64,000 nucleotides of DNA from Mesocentrotus franciscanus (GCA_037976565.1 CP137675.1:27781158-27845157); one strand, 5' to 3'; positions 11,017 to 26,000 are shown, counted from the first letter of the stretch. The notes: a model not told the origin generated them from the letters alone. Numbers and translations: made by a program.

Positions 11017-14000
11017 ATGGCGTCGTCTACCGAACTCCCATCCAATATGTCTAACGCTTCCGCAATATGTGATAGTACAATGGTTCAGATTTACTGGATA
11101 GGTGTCAATGTACCTCTTGCGGTGAGTATGTTTCATAGATATATATTTGATAGTTGGATATATAGTTGATACAATCATTATCAGCATACACAGTTACTAT
11201 GATAATGAAATTACTAATGATGAATATAATGCACACTGTCAGATCTATGATGATGACTATTACGTGCACTATATTATCATATTGGCATATCGTTAATGCG
11301 GTGACCCGACATTTCCTCCAGCATGTGTGTATTGGGTTTTTACAGACGTGTATCAATCAGATATGATTATTTACAGCATCAATAACAGCTCCAGTTTTAT
11401 TTCGTAAAACGTATAGGTTAGGGTTAGGAATAGTGGTGGGTTCAATGGTTCAATGGTTCAATGGTTCAAATATATATCCACTTTCTCATATTTAGATATA
11501 AAATAAAACATAAACAAAACAAAGCAGTGCATTACCGAAATCGGTACAATAATAATGTTGCAATTATTAAATGATGTACATACTTCTCTAGTGAACATAT
11601 ACATCGCATCATTATGAAAGAATTGTAGAAAATATAATCATTCTTGATAACATCTTAAAGATAAAGACCAGTTCTGGTCATGCGATTGCATTGTGAAAGA
11701 AACGTTGTGGAATCGATCAGAAAAGGTAGATCATCTAGTATATAAGTATTGGTGTGTACTGCAAGGTTCTGGAATCATCAAAATGATAAGAAATTTGGCC
11801 CAGTCTTGGTAAAGTTACAAGCACTGTACACAGAAAGATGTATATGGGACCCCGCGACCACGTGCGCGATATCTATTTGGTCCCAATAGATATAATAATT
11901 TACCAAACATATTAATTAGTAGGCGGTTTCCCGACTTTCCCGGCAAAATTTGTATCATCACGTATTAGTAAAAACATATTCTTTCACATGATTGGTAATG
12001 AGAGCTTTCATTTCATTTTTTGAGAGAGGGGCGTTTCCAAAACTGGTCTTTACCTTTAATTTGAGAAAAAGTGGAGGAACCTATTTAAAAGAAGCAGAGC
12101 TTGTGAAGCTATAGGTCCCCTTTTAAATTTAGGAACAAATCAAACTTGTTTTCAAGAATGAAAAAAGGGACAAAATAACGAGTTTAGTACAAGGACAGAG
12201 AGGGAAAAGGGAAGAGAATATGATCCAGGGATGAAGTTGATAATTTGGTTAGTGTAGGAAATTGACGATCGAAGATCAATCACTGCAGTACAGGAGCATG
12301 TGTAGTACTCGGCCCCTACCAATCATTATCATAACACAATTGCTATGGTGATGGCATTAAAGCCCCTCTAAACTGATTTCTGCAAGGATTTTTAAAACAA
12401 ATGTGTTTGAAGTCGAATATTGATGAAATAATACAAGATTTAGGTTTTTTGCGTACAACAGAAAACCCAAATTATGTATTCTTTTATCAATATTTGTCTT
12501 CAAACACATTTTTTTTTTTGGGGGGAAATCTTTGCAGAAGTGTGTCTTAAATGCCATCCTCTTTCACATTATGATACAATTTAAGTGAAATTTTGCCATC
12601 AAATTTTTGGCGAATTTGGGGCTCCCAACACTTTAGAGCGGCTTTGAGCTATACTCTTTATAGGCATGACTTGTTGGAGATTAAATCCTATTTTGCATCA
12701 TGCGCTTCATGGTGCAAAATACATGTGTGCAGTATTTAAACGGCGACTTGAATGCCTGCCAGTGGCCTTGACAATTATTGCTCAACGATTTTATATATAT
12801 GGCGACACAATGGTTGCTCGGTGCCAGGCTGCTCGTTGCTATTACGTACACAATAGCAGTCGACATTGTGCACTCAATGTACAATATCAATATTATATTG
12901 GTGAGTCATTCAGTAGCACTTTCTATTTATATCGTATTTCCATACCGCCACGACTAGTGTATGGCATTGCTCATGACCTGTCATCTGATATGCAAAATGA
13001 ATCATGCAGTGTGAGGGCCTAATTGGCAGTGATGGGAGGGGGGACATTGGTCTCACCAGTGGGAAGAAACTTGCGAGGAAGCTTGCCTTTGCACCCTCCC
13101 CCTCTCTCTCTCTCTCTCTTAGTTGGTAACTGGTCTATGGGCATATTTCCAGTTGTACCTGTTGATAACTGGTCTGTGGGCATATTTCCAGTTGAACCAG
13201 TTGACACCAGTTAATTTGCATAATGAATATGGGGTGCGTGCAATTCTATGTATTTATACAATTTATCTGAATTTACAGCATATTTCTTAATTACTGATGA
13301 TTTAGTTATATACAATTCATTTCGAAAATAATACAAAATATAAATTTCCAATTATGTAGGACATTTCACTACTTCGTATAAATTACATTTAATTAAACAT
13401 TAATTAGGGAAAACATTAACTATGAACTAAAATAGATTCAATAAAATACAAGTATATTGTATATCTTAGATTGATACACGTCTGTAAAAACCCAATCACA
13501 CACACACACACACGTCACAATGAATTTACCAAGTCTACTTATTACCAATGCCTTTACATTGGAAATTGCAGACGATTTAGTGGTACTGGGTTGTTGCCAT
13601 TGGCAAAAATTAATTAGTACAAATGCTACTTACACCTTTAATTACTTATTAAGTTTTTCAACTGGGGGTTTCAACTTGTTGGAAATTCTGCCAAATGGTT
13701 TAACTGGTCCAGTTAGACCAGTTAAATCCAACTGGTAACCCTGGAAATTGAAATGGGCCAGTTGAATCCTAACTGGACCAGTTAGAATTCAACTGCATGG
13801 TCAAATTCTAACTGATCCAGTTGGAATTCAACTGGTCAAATTCTAACTAGTCCAGTTAGAATTCAACTGGTCTGGTTCAACTGGGCCATTTCAATTTCCA
13901 GGGTTACTAGTTGGCTTTAACTGGTTCAACTGGACCAGTTGCAACTGGTTTTTCCTTCTGGGGAGAAAGAGAGAGAGAGAAAGAGAGAGTGAGAGATGGG

Positions 14001-17000
14001 GAGGGAGAAGGGGGAGATAGAGAGGGGGGGTTGAATCCCCCACTTTGTTTAATCGTATTTCTGATACGTTTCATTTTAACAGGTTATTCTTCTCCTTATT
14101 GCCACATTATGCCGATGTCAATTCAACCCCTTCAAGTGTTGTGGTCATCCAAAATTGGTTTAGTAAGTCTTTCTATGTTGCTTGCATTAATTTTGCAACG
14201 TTGCCGTACTGATATTTATGATTAAATTTATAGAGTGTATGTTTTGTACGAGTATAGTGTGTGTAGACAAAAAAGATGTAGTGTTTGTTTGAAAGACTCC
14301 ATTCGACTCTATTTCAACTCTTTATTATAGCCTTAATTTCTTTTCGTATCGTATCGCAAATTTTGTGATATGATGCAGATACAAATTTCACTTCGACAAT
14401 GTCTACGTGGAAAAGGTCCATTTTGGATATAACATTTCTCTAAAACATATAATAATTCTTTGCCTACTGCATAATGATAAAATCGGGCAGTACAAATACA
14501 AATCAGCAAAATACATGTATATTCTTGCAATTCCCATGTTTTTAATCACATACACCTCTTCTTCTTCTTCTTCCAATATTCTACTGTTCTACCATGTCAA
14601 CAGTCCCATGAATTTTCTTGACGGATATTCGAATCGTCTGCCATATGTCTTCGCATTCTTGGTCACAAGTAACGTGATTCTCAATCTCCTGCAACTGGGT
14701 TCCGACGGGCAAGAATATCTGGCTCAATACTCCTCCACAGTTCGATGTAAGTTAAATAATAATGATAACAACAATACAATTTAATAATAATGATCACAAT
14801 AATAATGATAATATTGATAATTTTGATAATAATAATACTAATCATAATAAATACAAGATAGCAATAACCGTGACGCTTTTTAGGAATAAATCTTACTAGC
14901 AGAGCCGTAGCCAGAGTTTGATTTTTTTTTTTTTTTTTTTTTGGGGGTACATGCATGTAATTGATCGACGTCCTGGGGAGGGGTCTAAGAGGAGGGATGT
15001 CTGATCTTGGAAATTTTTGGGGCACGTGTCCCCCGTGACTACGGGCCTGCTTACCAGGTCCCTATTTACCAGGGGCGGCGATTTCTTTTCATGACCGGGG
15101 GGACGAAATGCGAGGGACGAGGGAGCAGTGGCGTAATGAGCAAAAATGTTTGTGGGGGAGGGAGGGGAGAAAAAAATCCGCATCACCACCTCTGTTAATA
15201 TATGTTACATGCAGGCCCCGCGGAACGTTTTTTCAAAGTGGGGGGCTAAAGTATTTACGATCAAGTAGAGCAAAGTGAGCGTGGCAAGTGGATAGTAAAT
15301 TGGCGTGGGGTCCAGGGGCAAAGCCCCGGCGGGGGTAAAGGGGCGGAGCCCCATAAAGCTCAGGGGTTTTTAGGCATTTAGTTATGGTCAAATGAGCATC
15401 CAGGGGCCTGCCTAAGGGCCCCTGATGGGGTCCAGGCGGCGGAGCTCCCGGAAGCTCACAGGGTTTTAGGCATTTAACTACGATCAGATGAGCATATTTT
15501 GATACCTTATTTGTGACACTGGCATGCAGGTCACTAATTGGAGTGGGGTCCCCAGAAGCTCGGGGGTTTTAGGCATTAAATTACGATCAGATGAGCATCC
15601 AGGGGCCGCCTTAGGGCCCTTGATGGGGTCCAAGGGGCAAAGCCCCCGGAAGCTCAGGGGTTTTAGGCATTTAATAATGGTCAGATGATCGCATCCAGGG
15701 GCCTGCTTTAGGGCCCTTGGTGGGGTCCAGGGGGCAGAGCCCCGGAAGCTCAGGGAAAATCATGCCATTTCAGCAACATCTGTGAATCCCGGGTATCCAA
15801 TTAGAAATAAACCAAGCCCCCAAGCCCCCCATCAGTACGCCAGTGCGAGAGAGCATAGTGAACGAGAGGGGTGAAGGTGACAGAAGTTACTACTCCCTCA
15901 CAGGTTTTTTAAGTTTTGTTATATCAAAACATTACATTCCTTAGCAAAAATATTATATAAAACACAAGCACAGTACTTTTTTCACACTTCACTTTTCTAC
16001 AATATTTACTTGTACATTTCGAAGTATATTATGCGAGAAGATTTTGCATTTTAATTTGTCTTAACGCTGCACTCTTGGGCCCTCCAGAGCCTAAAAGTGG
16101 CTTGCAGTCTTTAGTCATTATTTGCTATACTTTTTTTGTGTGCACTTTTTCGAATTTTCAGGGGGGGGGGGACGATCCCCCCTAAAAAAATTGAGGGGGG
16201 CACGTGTCTTGTTTTTGTCTGTTTTTCCCGAATTCACACCCTAAACGGGTATTTCAAAAAAGTGTACTCCTAAACAAGTATTGTAAAATTTTAACCCCTT
16301 GAGCATTTTGAAGTGCGATAGGATTACCATTTAAGGCAACATAATACACAATTAATATTTTTCAAATTATTTCTCACAAATGTATATCTACCAGTCTTTA
16401 TGTGGGCTACCATCAAGTACGTCTGCATCATCGTCGCAGGGCTGGTCTTTTACCCTCTTCTAGTATGCATCACGTATAGTAACTTCTTGACAGACGTTCT
16501 GGGGCTCATGTTCACCTGCAACTGGTAATAATGCCATGGCGTATCCAGCATTAGCGTATGCCCATTTTCCGGCCCCCGGCCCCCCCCTAAAAAAGAAAGG
16601 AGAAGTCCAACGCAGAATATTCTCTTTTTTATCTCAATTCCTATCTTGGAGTGGTACTCACGATCAAAAGAGTGGAACTCACGATCAAAAGAGTGGATTT
16701 CGCTTTCAAAATAGTGGATTTTACTCTCAAAAGAGTCCATATTTGAATTGATGAAAGTTCATTTATGACAACTACAAAAAATTGGTGGCACTAGACGATT
16801 TATTCGAGTGTGATTTCGATAGATATCAATAACTTTACCTCATCCCAACGTAACGAGAAGTCCAGCCATAGTTGTTTGCACTATTACTTTTTTCCACCCC
16901 CAAACCCACCCACCCGCGCGTGATTTCAAAATTTCATTGTGTTGATGTTGTATGTTTAGTATGTGCAGGGTGTTCGTCTCACCTCCTGATTATATATATA

Positions 17001-20000
17001 CACTGTATTTATTTTGTAAATGATATCCGTTTTAACACGTAGGCAAAGGAAGCTGCACCCATTAAAGTCATCTTTGAGTTAACTTCCTTTTCTTGCTCTA
17101 CATTATTAGAGATATATTTTGCAATTGTTTGTGATTTTAATGATTCGAAAATATAATCAAACTGAATTTAGCTTAATTGAGATTTCTCAACATAAATTAT
17201 GGACAGCGAAATATGTAATATAAATCTCACGTGCTGCGCTAGTTACTGTAGGCAAAATGAATGAATGTATATATAAACAAGTATAAATTAAATATCTGAA
17301 CAAGGCATATGTGATTCATTATCAATTCAACTCAGGAAATATGAATAGTTATTGTTTATTTTTTGTACTACCTTACAGGTTTGCGATGTATCTTTACATT
17401 TACACGCTCTGTCCCATTAGGGTAAGTTGCAGATTCCTACAATGTCTTATTGTATTCTGTATTTTATGTATCATTTCATTTGAAAATTCTATGACATAAT
17501 ATGGTTATGAAATCGAATAGTAAAGGCACTCGCTATTGTCGAGTTCAAATAGGCAAAACAAAAAACAGTAATTACTCATAATAATTTTCTACTTTAGTTA
17601 AATAGTATCAATTCCTTGCCCCCTCCCTTCCACTCCCTTCCTCTCAGTTTCTTTTGGAAAATCCTATTTGACCAGGGGAGTGTTTCACAAAGACTAAGAT
17701 CGATTTTAAGTTGGATATGACAGGCCGTTCATGCCACTTTGCTCTCACCATTTACTGGCATTGGTCTCTCAAGGGACGTACACATCATGGTCACAAATCT
17801 ACAGAATTTACATTTTTGATAATTCATTATTGAAGGAAAAAGTATTATCTAAAGATCATAATGGTGAGAGCAAACAGTGGCATGAACGGCCTGCCATATG
17901 TAAGTCCAACTTAAAGTTGATCTTAGTCTTTGTGAAACACCCCCCTGATTATATTTCTTTTCAGAATGAAATTGTCATGAAATCAGTCTAAGTTTGGGAC
18001 AGCCCATAACTTTTCTACATACTCCCAATTTGTTCTTTAAATTAACAACTTAAGCAGGAATAGTCCTTATTGTACTAAACATGCTAGAGTAGAATCAATA
18101 TGAGCTTTAATCTAATAGGTACAGTGTTGTTATGAGCATGATGAGTAGCAAACAAGATTATGTTACGTGTTGAACTAAAAAAAAAAACCTTTTCACTGAT
18201 GTAATATTTGCAGTGATAGCTCCTGATTGAATTTAATTTTATTTCTATGAAACCTTTATATTTTCTCAATCTTTTTACAGTCTTTGATGGGTGTTATAAA
18301 CGGTCTGTCTTACGCTCCGGTTCTGATATCGTGTTTCGGATTGTCCGGTTTTTACATGTGGCGGTTAGTGAGGCGGTTTAAGAGGACCTGCATAAAACCG
18401 GTTACAAAGGTATTCATGACAGTCATGTATGAAGATTTTTAGCTGTATGCTGTACATAGTAATCAAGTCAGGGGCATCATTCGACAAATTTGAAAATATA
18501 GTGGGAGTAGAGGGGGTGGTCGGTCCAAATTTACCATCAAATTACTGAAAAATCCTGAAGAGCAAGTAAAAGCAAAAACAAAATGAAAATAAATAAATAA
18601 AATAACAATTTTCTGGGAAAAAATTTCTTTAAATTTGTTATACCTCATTATTAGGCCTATATGCATGAATTTAACCCTTACTCTTCAACATCTAAAGAAC
18701 TTATTTAGTTTTCATTTTTCGTGATTATTTAGAGTGTTAGTCCTTCGGAGAACGACGACGAATTGAAACATACTCACTATCACGAGCGCGTTAAACACCT
18801 GCTAATACCAGCGGACACATGGAAAAGGTATAGTATTTATTATATTTTTGATCAATGAAATCCTGTTTAGTGATTGGTCAACATAGCATCATGTGACCAA
18901 ACAAAACATTGCTATGATGTAACCGTGACGTCATCCATGGTATAGTGCACTATACCATGACAATATACCATGGATGACGTCATATATATGCGATCGATAA
19001 AGATCAATGTGCTATCCGTCGCGGTCGCGGTATGCTCTGCTCTCACTGCGCTCTACACTACTTCAGTGACAGTTAACATTAATATCATTATTATTATTAT
19101 TATTTTTTTTTATGAAGGTTGGTTTGAAAAATATAAAACAAATATGTCATGCACTATTTCAAGCCACTAGTGAAATTATGGATTCCTCGGCGACAGAAAT
19201 AGCACTAGAGCCTCTCAGTGCATGGTATTGATTAAAATCCGTCAAACATTACTGAAGTTATCGATCGGAAACCAGACGTGTATTTTTTCGCATATTTAAT
19301 GAGCTATGACCTTTGACCTTTGACCTACATACTCCGCAGAGAAAAACCACTGTATGGTGTCCGCGCTCGCACAAAGACAATTTTAACACGTAAACCAATG
19401 GGGATCGCAGTAGGATGAGGGTACAAATTAATGGATATTCCCTGTGAGCGGGCTACGAGGGTACAAATTAATGGATATTCCCTGTAAGAATATATACCTC
19501 ACTTTAGAAATCCAGCCATCTGATTGGTCGAAATTGGAGTCGTGATTTTAAGTCATGCCCCACCTACCAGTCAAAAAACTTTAAAAAGTGCCCTCGTACC
19601 CGCCCTCAAGTTAATATCCATTAATTTGTACCCTCATCCTCCTGCGATCCCCATTGGTTTACGTGTTAAAATTGCCTTTGTGCGAGCGGGAACACCATAC
19701 AGTGGTTTTTCTCTGCGCTTCCCAAATGATTGAAACTTTACGTCATTTTGCTAGCAAAGATTAACAGACAGTGTCTCAGATTTTCTGTGATGTTTTAACC
19801 AATCTTTACTCAATAAAAGGCTAATTAAGGTAAGAATTCTTGGTAGATTTTTTGTTTTAATTCGTACGATCGGCATATAAAAGTCATATCGACTGCTTTA
19901 ATACTCAACATAGACATTACACGTATACGGAGGCGCGCCGCCCACCCAGGCGCGCCTCGGGGTGATGGCAGGGGATTCAACTTTCCCGTGAGCCAGTATA

Positions 20001-23000
20001 GAAACAGCCTCGTAACAGTCGATATGACTATACTATTTCGTTTGCACTTTCTCTCCTTTTACCCTCACCTGTTTCTTGATGATAACTGGAGAGCACGAAA
20101 CCCACAAGAAAGTAATGATCACTGTGGCTTGTTCTAATATTATTATTATTTTTTATTTATTTATTTTATTTTTTTTTTTTTTTTTGGTCTGCAGAGCAGG
20201 TTAAAAAAATTAGGCTCATTGCTTATATTGATATCCGTGCCTTCATACAAATGCTTAGAATATATCATTTAAATTAAACATTGGACGTATGGGACATGTC
20301 TAGATCAGTCCAATAGAATATGTTCTGTCTTATATTCCTTTCTTTCTTCATATTAAACATCTCCTGCTCATGTTCAATTTCAAAGATGTTTTTATTGGTG
20401 CATCTATAATGATGTTAATTAAGTTACTAACATTAAGTTAGACGCCAGACCATGTATTGCAATAACCACAAAAAGTCATATTCGTCCGAAACGAAACACA
20501 CAGCTCTTTAAGTGCATCAGTTTTCAGTTGAGATTTTCAAGTTCTTTTGTTTTCGTATTCAAACATATAAGAAAGGCATTTTATACCCTAAATTTTATTG
20601 TTTCACAAACCATTATTCGTGTATTATTATAATTATCATTTCATAGTAGATTATTGCTATATACTCTTGACGAAAAAGAAAAGAATAACGTGATGGTGGA
20701 TAAGAAAAATGGAGTTTAAAGAAATGGTGGTTAAAATGTTAGATACATGTAATGGTGGATACAAACAAATACGTTTACAGCCCATTTTACTATGATTATA
20801 CATTTCAGGAATGTGGAACCTAACGGCAAATTTAAAAAGTTGCTTCGACACTTATATCCTGCCTTTCCTGGTTAGTATTGCACGTCTCTAACTATCTTCC
20901 ATTTTTTTTCACTCACTGTTTCCCTCCCCCTCCTCTCTCCCTCTATCTCTTTACTTATCTCTCTATCTTTCTCTCTCCTCTCACTTTCTCTCTCTCTCTC
21001 TTTCTCTCTCTCAGTCTCTGTGTCTCACACCTACACTCACTCACTCTCTCTCTCTCTCTCAACACACAGACACACGCTCACACCTATCCTATTTAGTTCA
21101 CGATTCTTTCCTTATCGTGCTTATGTTTCATTTCCTTGCCAAAAAAAAAAAAAAATAGATGAACAAGGATAAAATACAATTATTGGCAGCTGCAATGCAT
21201 TAATTGTTGCCATTTTTCTCTTCAATATTGAAATATTATGGTGATATAAAACAACTCGACCATATACGATTACGTTTATTTCACTTTCTCTCTTCTCTTT
21301 CTTCAGGAATACCATTTAAAGTCTTTTAAAATGGATTCCTATGTTTCTTTTACCGAAAAAAAACCGCATTTCCAAGCAAAATAGCTTATAAATACGAACA
21401 TTATACAAATTATTTTCTTTTGAAATCTGTTCAGGATTTCGGTATTCAACGCGAATCGTATGTACAGTTGGACTATCTCTCATTGTTCTCTATCAGGTAC
21501 GAGTATATACAGTTTTCATTTTGTATAATACCGAAAAAAAGTCGACAAAAGAATATTCATGAGACAGCAGGTTTATTCAGACAAATTAATGATGTCACTT
21601 TATATCAAATATATAAACGAATACTTGAATAACATCCCTTTTTTTACGTATCCTTTTAACAAGAGAGGACACTTCATTGAATATAAGAAGTACTATTAAC
21701 ATGATGGCAACGACTTTCGAAGAAATCCTCTTAAGGCACTATAGGTAGCCTTGTCATTCACCTTTGAAATGTACCAATATTATGAATTATTACGCAATCA
21801 GATAATGTTTTTTTTTTTATTGATTCCAAAAAATACAAATCATTTTTAGAATACAGTTGTTTTTCATCTTGACATGATTCAATCAATTTTCAATACACAG
21901 ATTGTACGATTGATGAAAAAAAAATGAAATCCGTTGTAACATAAAACAAATAACCCCATCCAACCAAACACACTACTACCCCCACCATGCGACACACGAC
22001 ACACACACACACACACACACACCACCCGACCACACTTCCACACACATACCACATGATTGCTGTAGGATAAACAATATGTTTATTAAAATCATCTTTAATT
22101 GAGTGGATTTTTTAGAAAGTCTTTGAGATCGTATTTTTATTCAATTATTTATTCAAGGCAGTTGGGTGATCCCCTCAGAGTCATCACGTCCTTGATGCTC
22201 GATATAAATGGTCTTCCAAGTGTGAAATCGAGGGTTAGAATCCTTGTTAATTTCTGAATAAATTAGGTATGATATAACATCTGTTTAGAGCCAGAAGGGA
22301 ATTAACTCTATACGAAAGTGTATGCATGAACTTCCTTCCGGCTTCCACGAGACGATAATATATCTGGTGTTGAAAGGAACTTAGTGAATTTTAGTTGGGA
22401 ACAGTACCTGTAATTCATTTTCTTATAATTTTCTCTGTTTCCCTTTTATCTTCTCCTCTCCGTTCCATTCATGCTGCACAGACGAGCATACTTTACATCG
22501 CAAACGTGCTATCGCTTGTCCAGCAGACAGTAGGCACGTTCATCGTGACTAGTCCGGAATCAAAATTGTTCCTTGATATCATTGAGCGTAAGTCATTTCT
22601 TTCTTTAAAGGCATCGTTTAACAATGTTAAATCTGAGATGCACGGCCCTACGTGTTATCAGTGTCTGTGATATGGTGTAATTTTGAAGCCCTAAAAAAAT
22701 TGCGCTTCAAAATGATCAAGAAGTGCCTCAAAAAAGTAAAAATCTTTGAATGACCGGTTTTACCATACTCGTTTTCCCCAATAGACTGTAGTGTTATGAA
22801 AACCGTTAGGAAAACGCAAAATTTGGTTTCGATTTACAATCATAAATATCTTGATAATCAGACAGGCGATCGGCTTGTAAAAGTCATGGGGTTCCTGACT
22901 GACCTAAAGGTTTATAATCATCATTGCAGCATGAGCTAAATCCAGGATTTTGTTTCAGAATCTGAGACAAAGTTACCGGATCCCTTTAAACAAAATTATG

Positions 23001-26000
23001 TTCAGATATGGCGCGGTAAACCACCGCAATTAAAAAAAAAATGAATGGCAACTGCGCAAAACAAAGGACTTGCGAATATTCACTGAGCTCTGGAGAAATG
23101 TGAAACGAATTATACTTTACGTCATCATAAATACCGCTGCGGTTTTGCCGCGTCATATGTGAATGAGCTTTTAGACAATTGTTTTTACTCGAAAATTCCG
23201 CTGACGACGCTTGAGATCTGTTGGGATTTTATGCGTCGCTCCTGATAATCTGAATTTGAATTATAACGGAGCCCTATACGCCAACTCATTAAGGGAGGCA
23301 CTGTTTTTGCCGTAGGTTCGTTTGCCGAACTTTCATAATTCCGAACATTTGGTTTGGAATTCCGTTATCCGGAGGTTCATAATGTCGAAAGTAAAATAGG
23401 GTTCTTTTATATTCCGAAGGTTCGTAATTCAGAAATTGAAATATTGAGGGTTCGTTATTCAAAAAAGCATTAAAGCGATACAGGGTTTCTATGTCAGTTT
23501 CGGAATGATAAACCTTCGGAATTATGAACCCTATTTCATTTTCGGAAAAACGAACCTTCGGAATCATGAACCTTCTGAGTATTAACTGTTAACCGAAATT
23601 CGGAATTTGCGAACCCTTGGTACCGCGAACCTTCGGGATTATGAGCCTTCGGATAAACAACAAATTATCATTAAACACTAATTAACAAAAGCAAGATATT
23701 TTAATAGTAATTTTTATTTTTTCCTTCTTTTGACAGTCTCCTTTAATCTGTCAAGTTATCCTGCTATGTGCATATCGTTCTTCAATTGCCTTCTCTTCTT
23801 GCGGAATTACAGGTTAGTCAAAAGTGAGAAAATATTCTTCCTACCACACCCAATACGAACGCGAACCACGAATATAACCCACTTTGTTCAACAACCCATA
23901 TTAGGGGTGGATCAAGGTTTTGCCAAAAGGGTAAGGGCACTATTCCGATAAAAAAAAATGATGACAAGACAGAAAAGGGGGAATGTTATCATCGGAATTA
24001 TTTCAAGGTGCCCTTTGGTCCAAAATTTACAAGGAGTACATTTTTCTTTCGTTTGATTAAGGTATGTTACATTCATTTTGTTTTAAAACAGGAGATGGGC
24101 GATTGTGCCCCCGCCCCCCAATTCTGCCATTTGCCAGTGACGTAACCGTTTGTGCTGTAACTTTCTATATACAGTTACTAAAGTAATTTGAATTATTAAT
24201 CATCCGTTCACTACCCCCAAGTTCAACTTTATTGACTAAAATTTTTAAAAACAGTTTATAAGATTAGTTATTATTTGTTTTTGAAAGTTGAAACAAATTG
24301 ATTTGCCAAATTCTCACTGTAGGTCTACTTATCATAATTTATAGAGGTGTTGTGGTCTCGTGGGCACGTCACCGGAATGCGGATCACTAGGTTCACGGTT
24401 CCAGTCCCGCCGCGGCACTATTGTGCCAACATATTTAATCTGCATTTGCCACTCTTCACCCAGGGGTAGAAAATGGGTACCTGGTAAGAAGTTATTCCCC
24501 GAATGCTTTAAGCGCCTAGGAAGACTTGGCTTAAGCCAGGGTAATAATACCACTTTGTAGGCGCTTTGAGCACCCCTGGGGTGGATTTGTGCACAATTAT
24601 AAATGTAGCTATTATTTGATATTGTTCATTTGTTTATCTTGACATTTGAGCCTACACTTTGCATTTTGTTTTCAAATATTGAAGTGATAGCAAGTGGTAG
24701 CACTTATATCTTACTCATTACATTACTCATTGTGAACAAAAACGCAATATGAGATACAAACAAATGCGACAATGCGACTCCAATAGGCCTACTGTGCATT
24801 CTGAATTTCAATTCATCCTGATCCTTTAGCTACATCAGTTTATACTTTGTTTCAAGTGCTGAATTTAACAACATTTCTTATTTTTATAGAGAGAACACAA
24901 GAGATTTATGGAAGGGTGACAGAATCAGCCATAAAGCCATTCAATCACATTCTATTGTTGTAAGTAAGACTGACTTTTGGAATTTGTGTCTTTAAAAAAT
25001 AAAAATAAAAAATAAAATGTAAAAGATTTATGTACGTGATACCGTTTTTGCAGTTTATACGTGATATCGGCCATTGACAGGGGATGTGAGAGAAGGGGCG
25101 GAGGGGAGGGGCAATAATGAAGAATAATATTAATGAAGCCTTGAAAAGTTTCACATGAAGACCTGATACATCAGTGCTTGAAAGAATCATTTGCTTATTA
25201 TAAATGTGTATTTGTGCCTCAACAACTGTATCTTTATTAACAAGATTTTCACACCGGTTGCTCCAAAAATCGAAATAAAATGTCAAACATCAGGAGAAGT
25301 AGGCCATCATATTAAAAAATTAGAATATAGAAATTATTAAAAATGGTGTTCAATTTTTTTTTAATTGAATACACGACAGATATCAAGAAGCCCGAAATAT
25401 ACCAAAACATACTGTTATAGAATTTTTTCTTCTTCATATTTCCAGATTTCATGTTTAAGTTTCTCGAGTCTCAGCGTCGCCTATACATTCTGGGGTATGT
25501 TTAGATTAAGGCAAGACATATATTTATGATACCTAATTATGAGGATTAAAAAAAAAAAAATCAGATACATATACGCAATGAAAATGTTTTACGTGTCTTG
25601 CGAATGAAGGCGTGTGAAAAGGAAGCTGTGCTTGAAATCTTTGGGCAAATGCCGGAGTAGGTGTCGTGGTATTATAGTGGTTCATTCACTTGACTCTAAA
25701 TCTAAGGGTTGAAGGTTCGAATCTCAGCCCAGTACTATCGTTCTTTGGCAAGGCATTAATTTGCCTCTCTCCACCCTGGTGTAAATGGTACCTGGCGATT
25801 GCAGGGGTAATAATAATTGCAGGGCCTTCAGAAAAACAGCATTGATGCTGATAAGGTTTCCCTGGGTAAACATTGGTATTACTATTATTTTTGTTATTAT
25901 TATAATAATTACTATTATTATTATCATTCTTCTTCTTATTCTTATTCTTATTATTATTATTATGATTATTATTATTAATATTATTATTATGATTATTATG

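Noticed and set aside
23305..23662. CRISPR-like repeat array
   Set aside because: Units vary in orientation, spacing and sequence, and the context is a eukaryotic intron.
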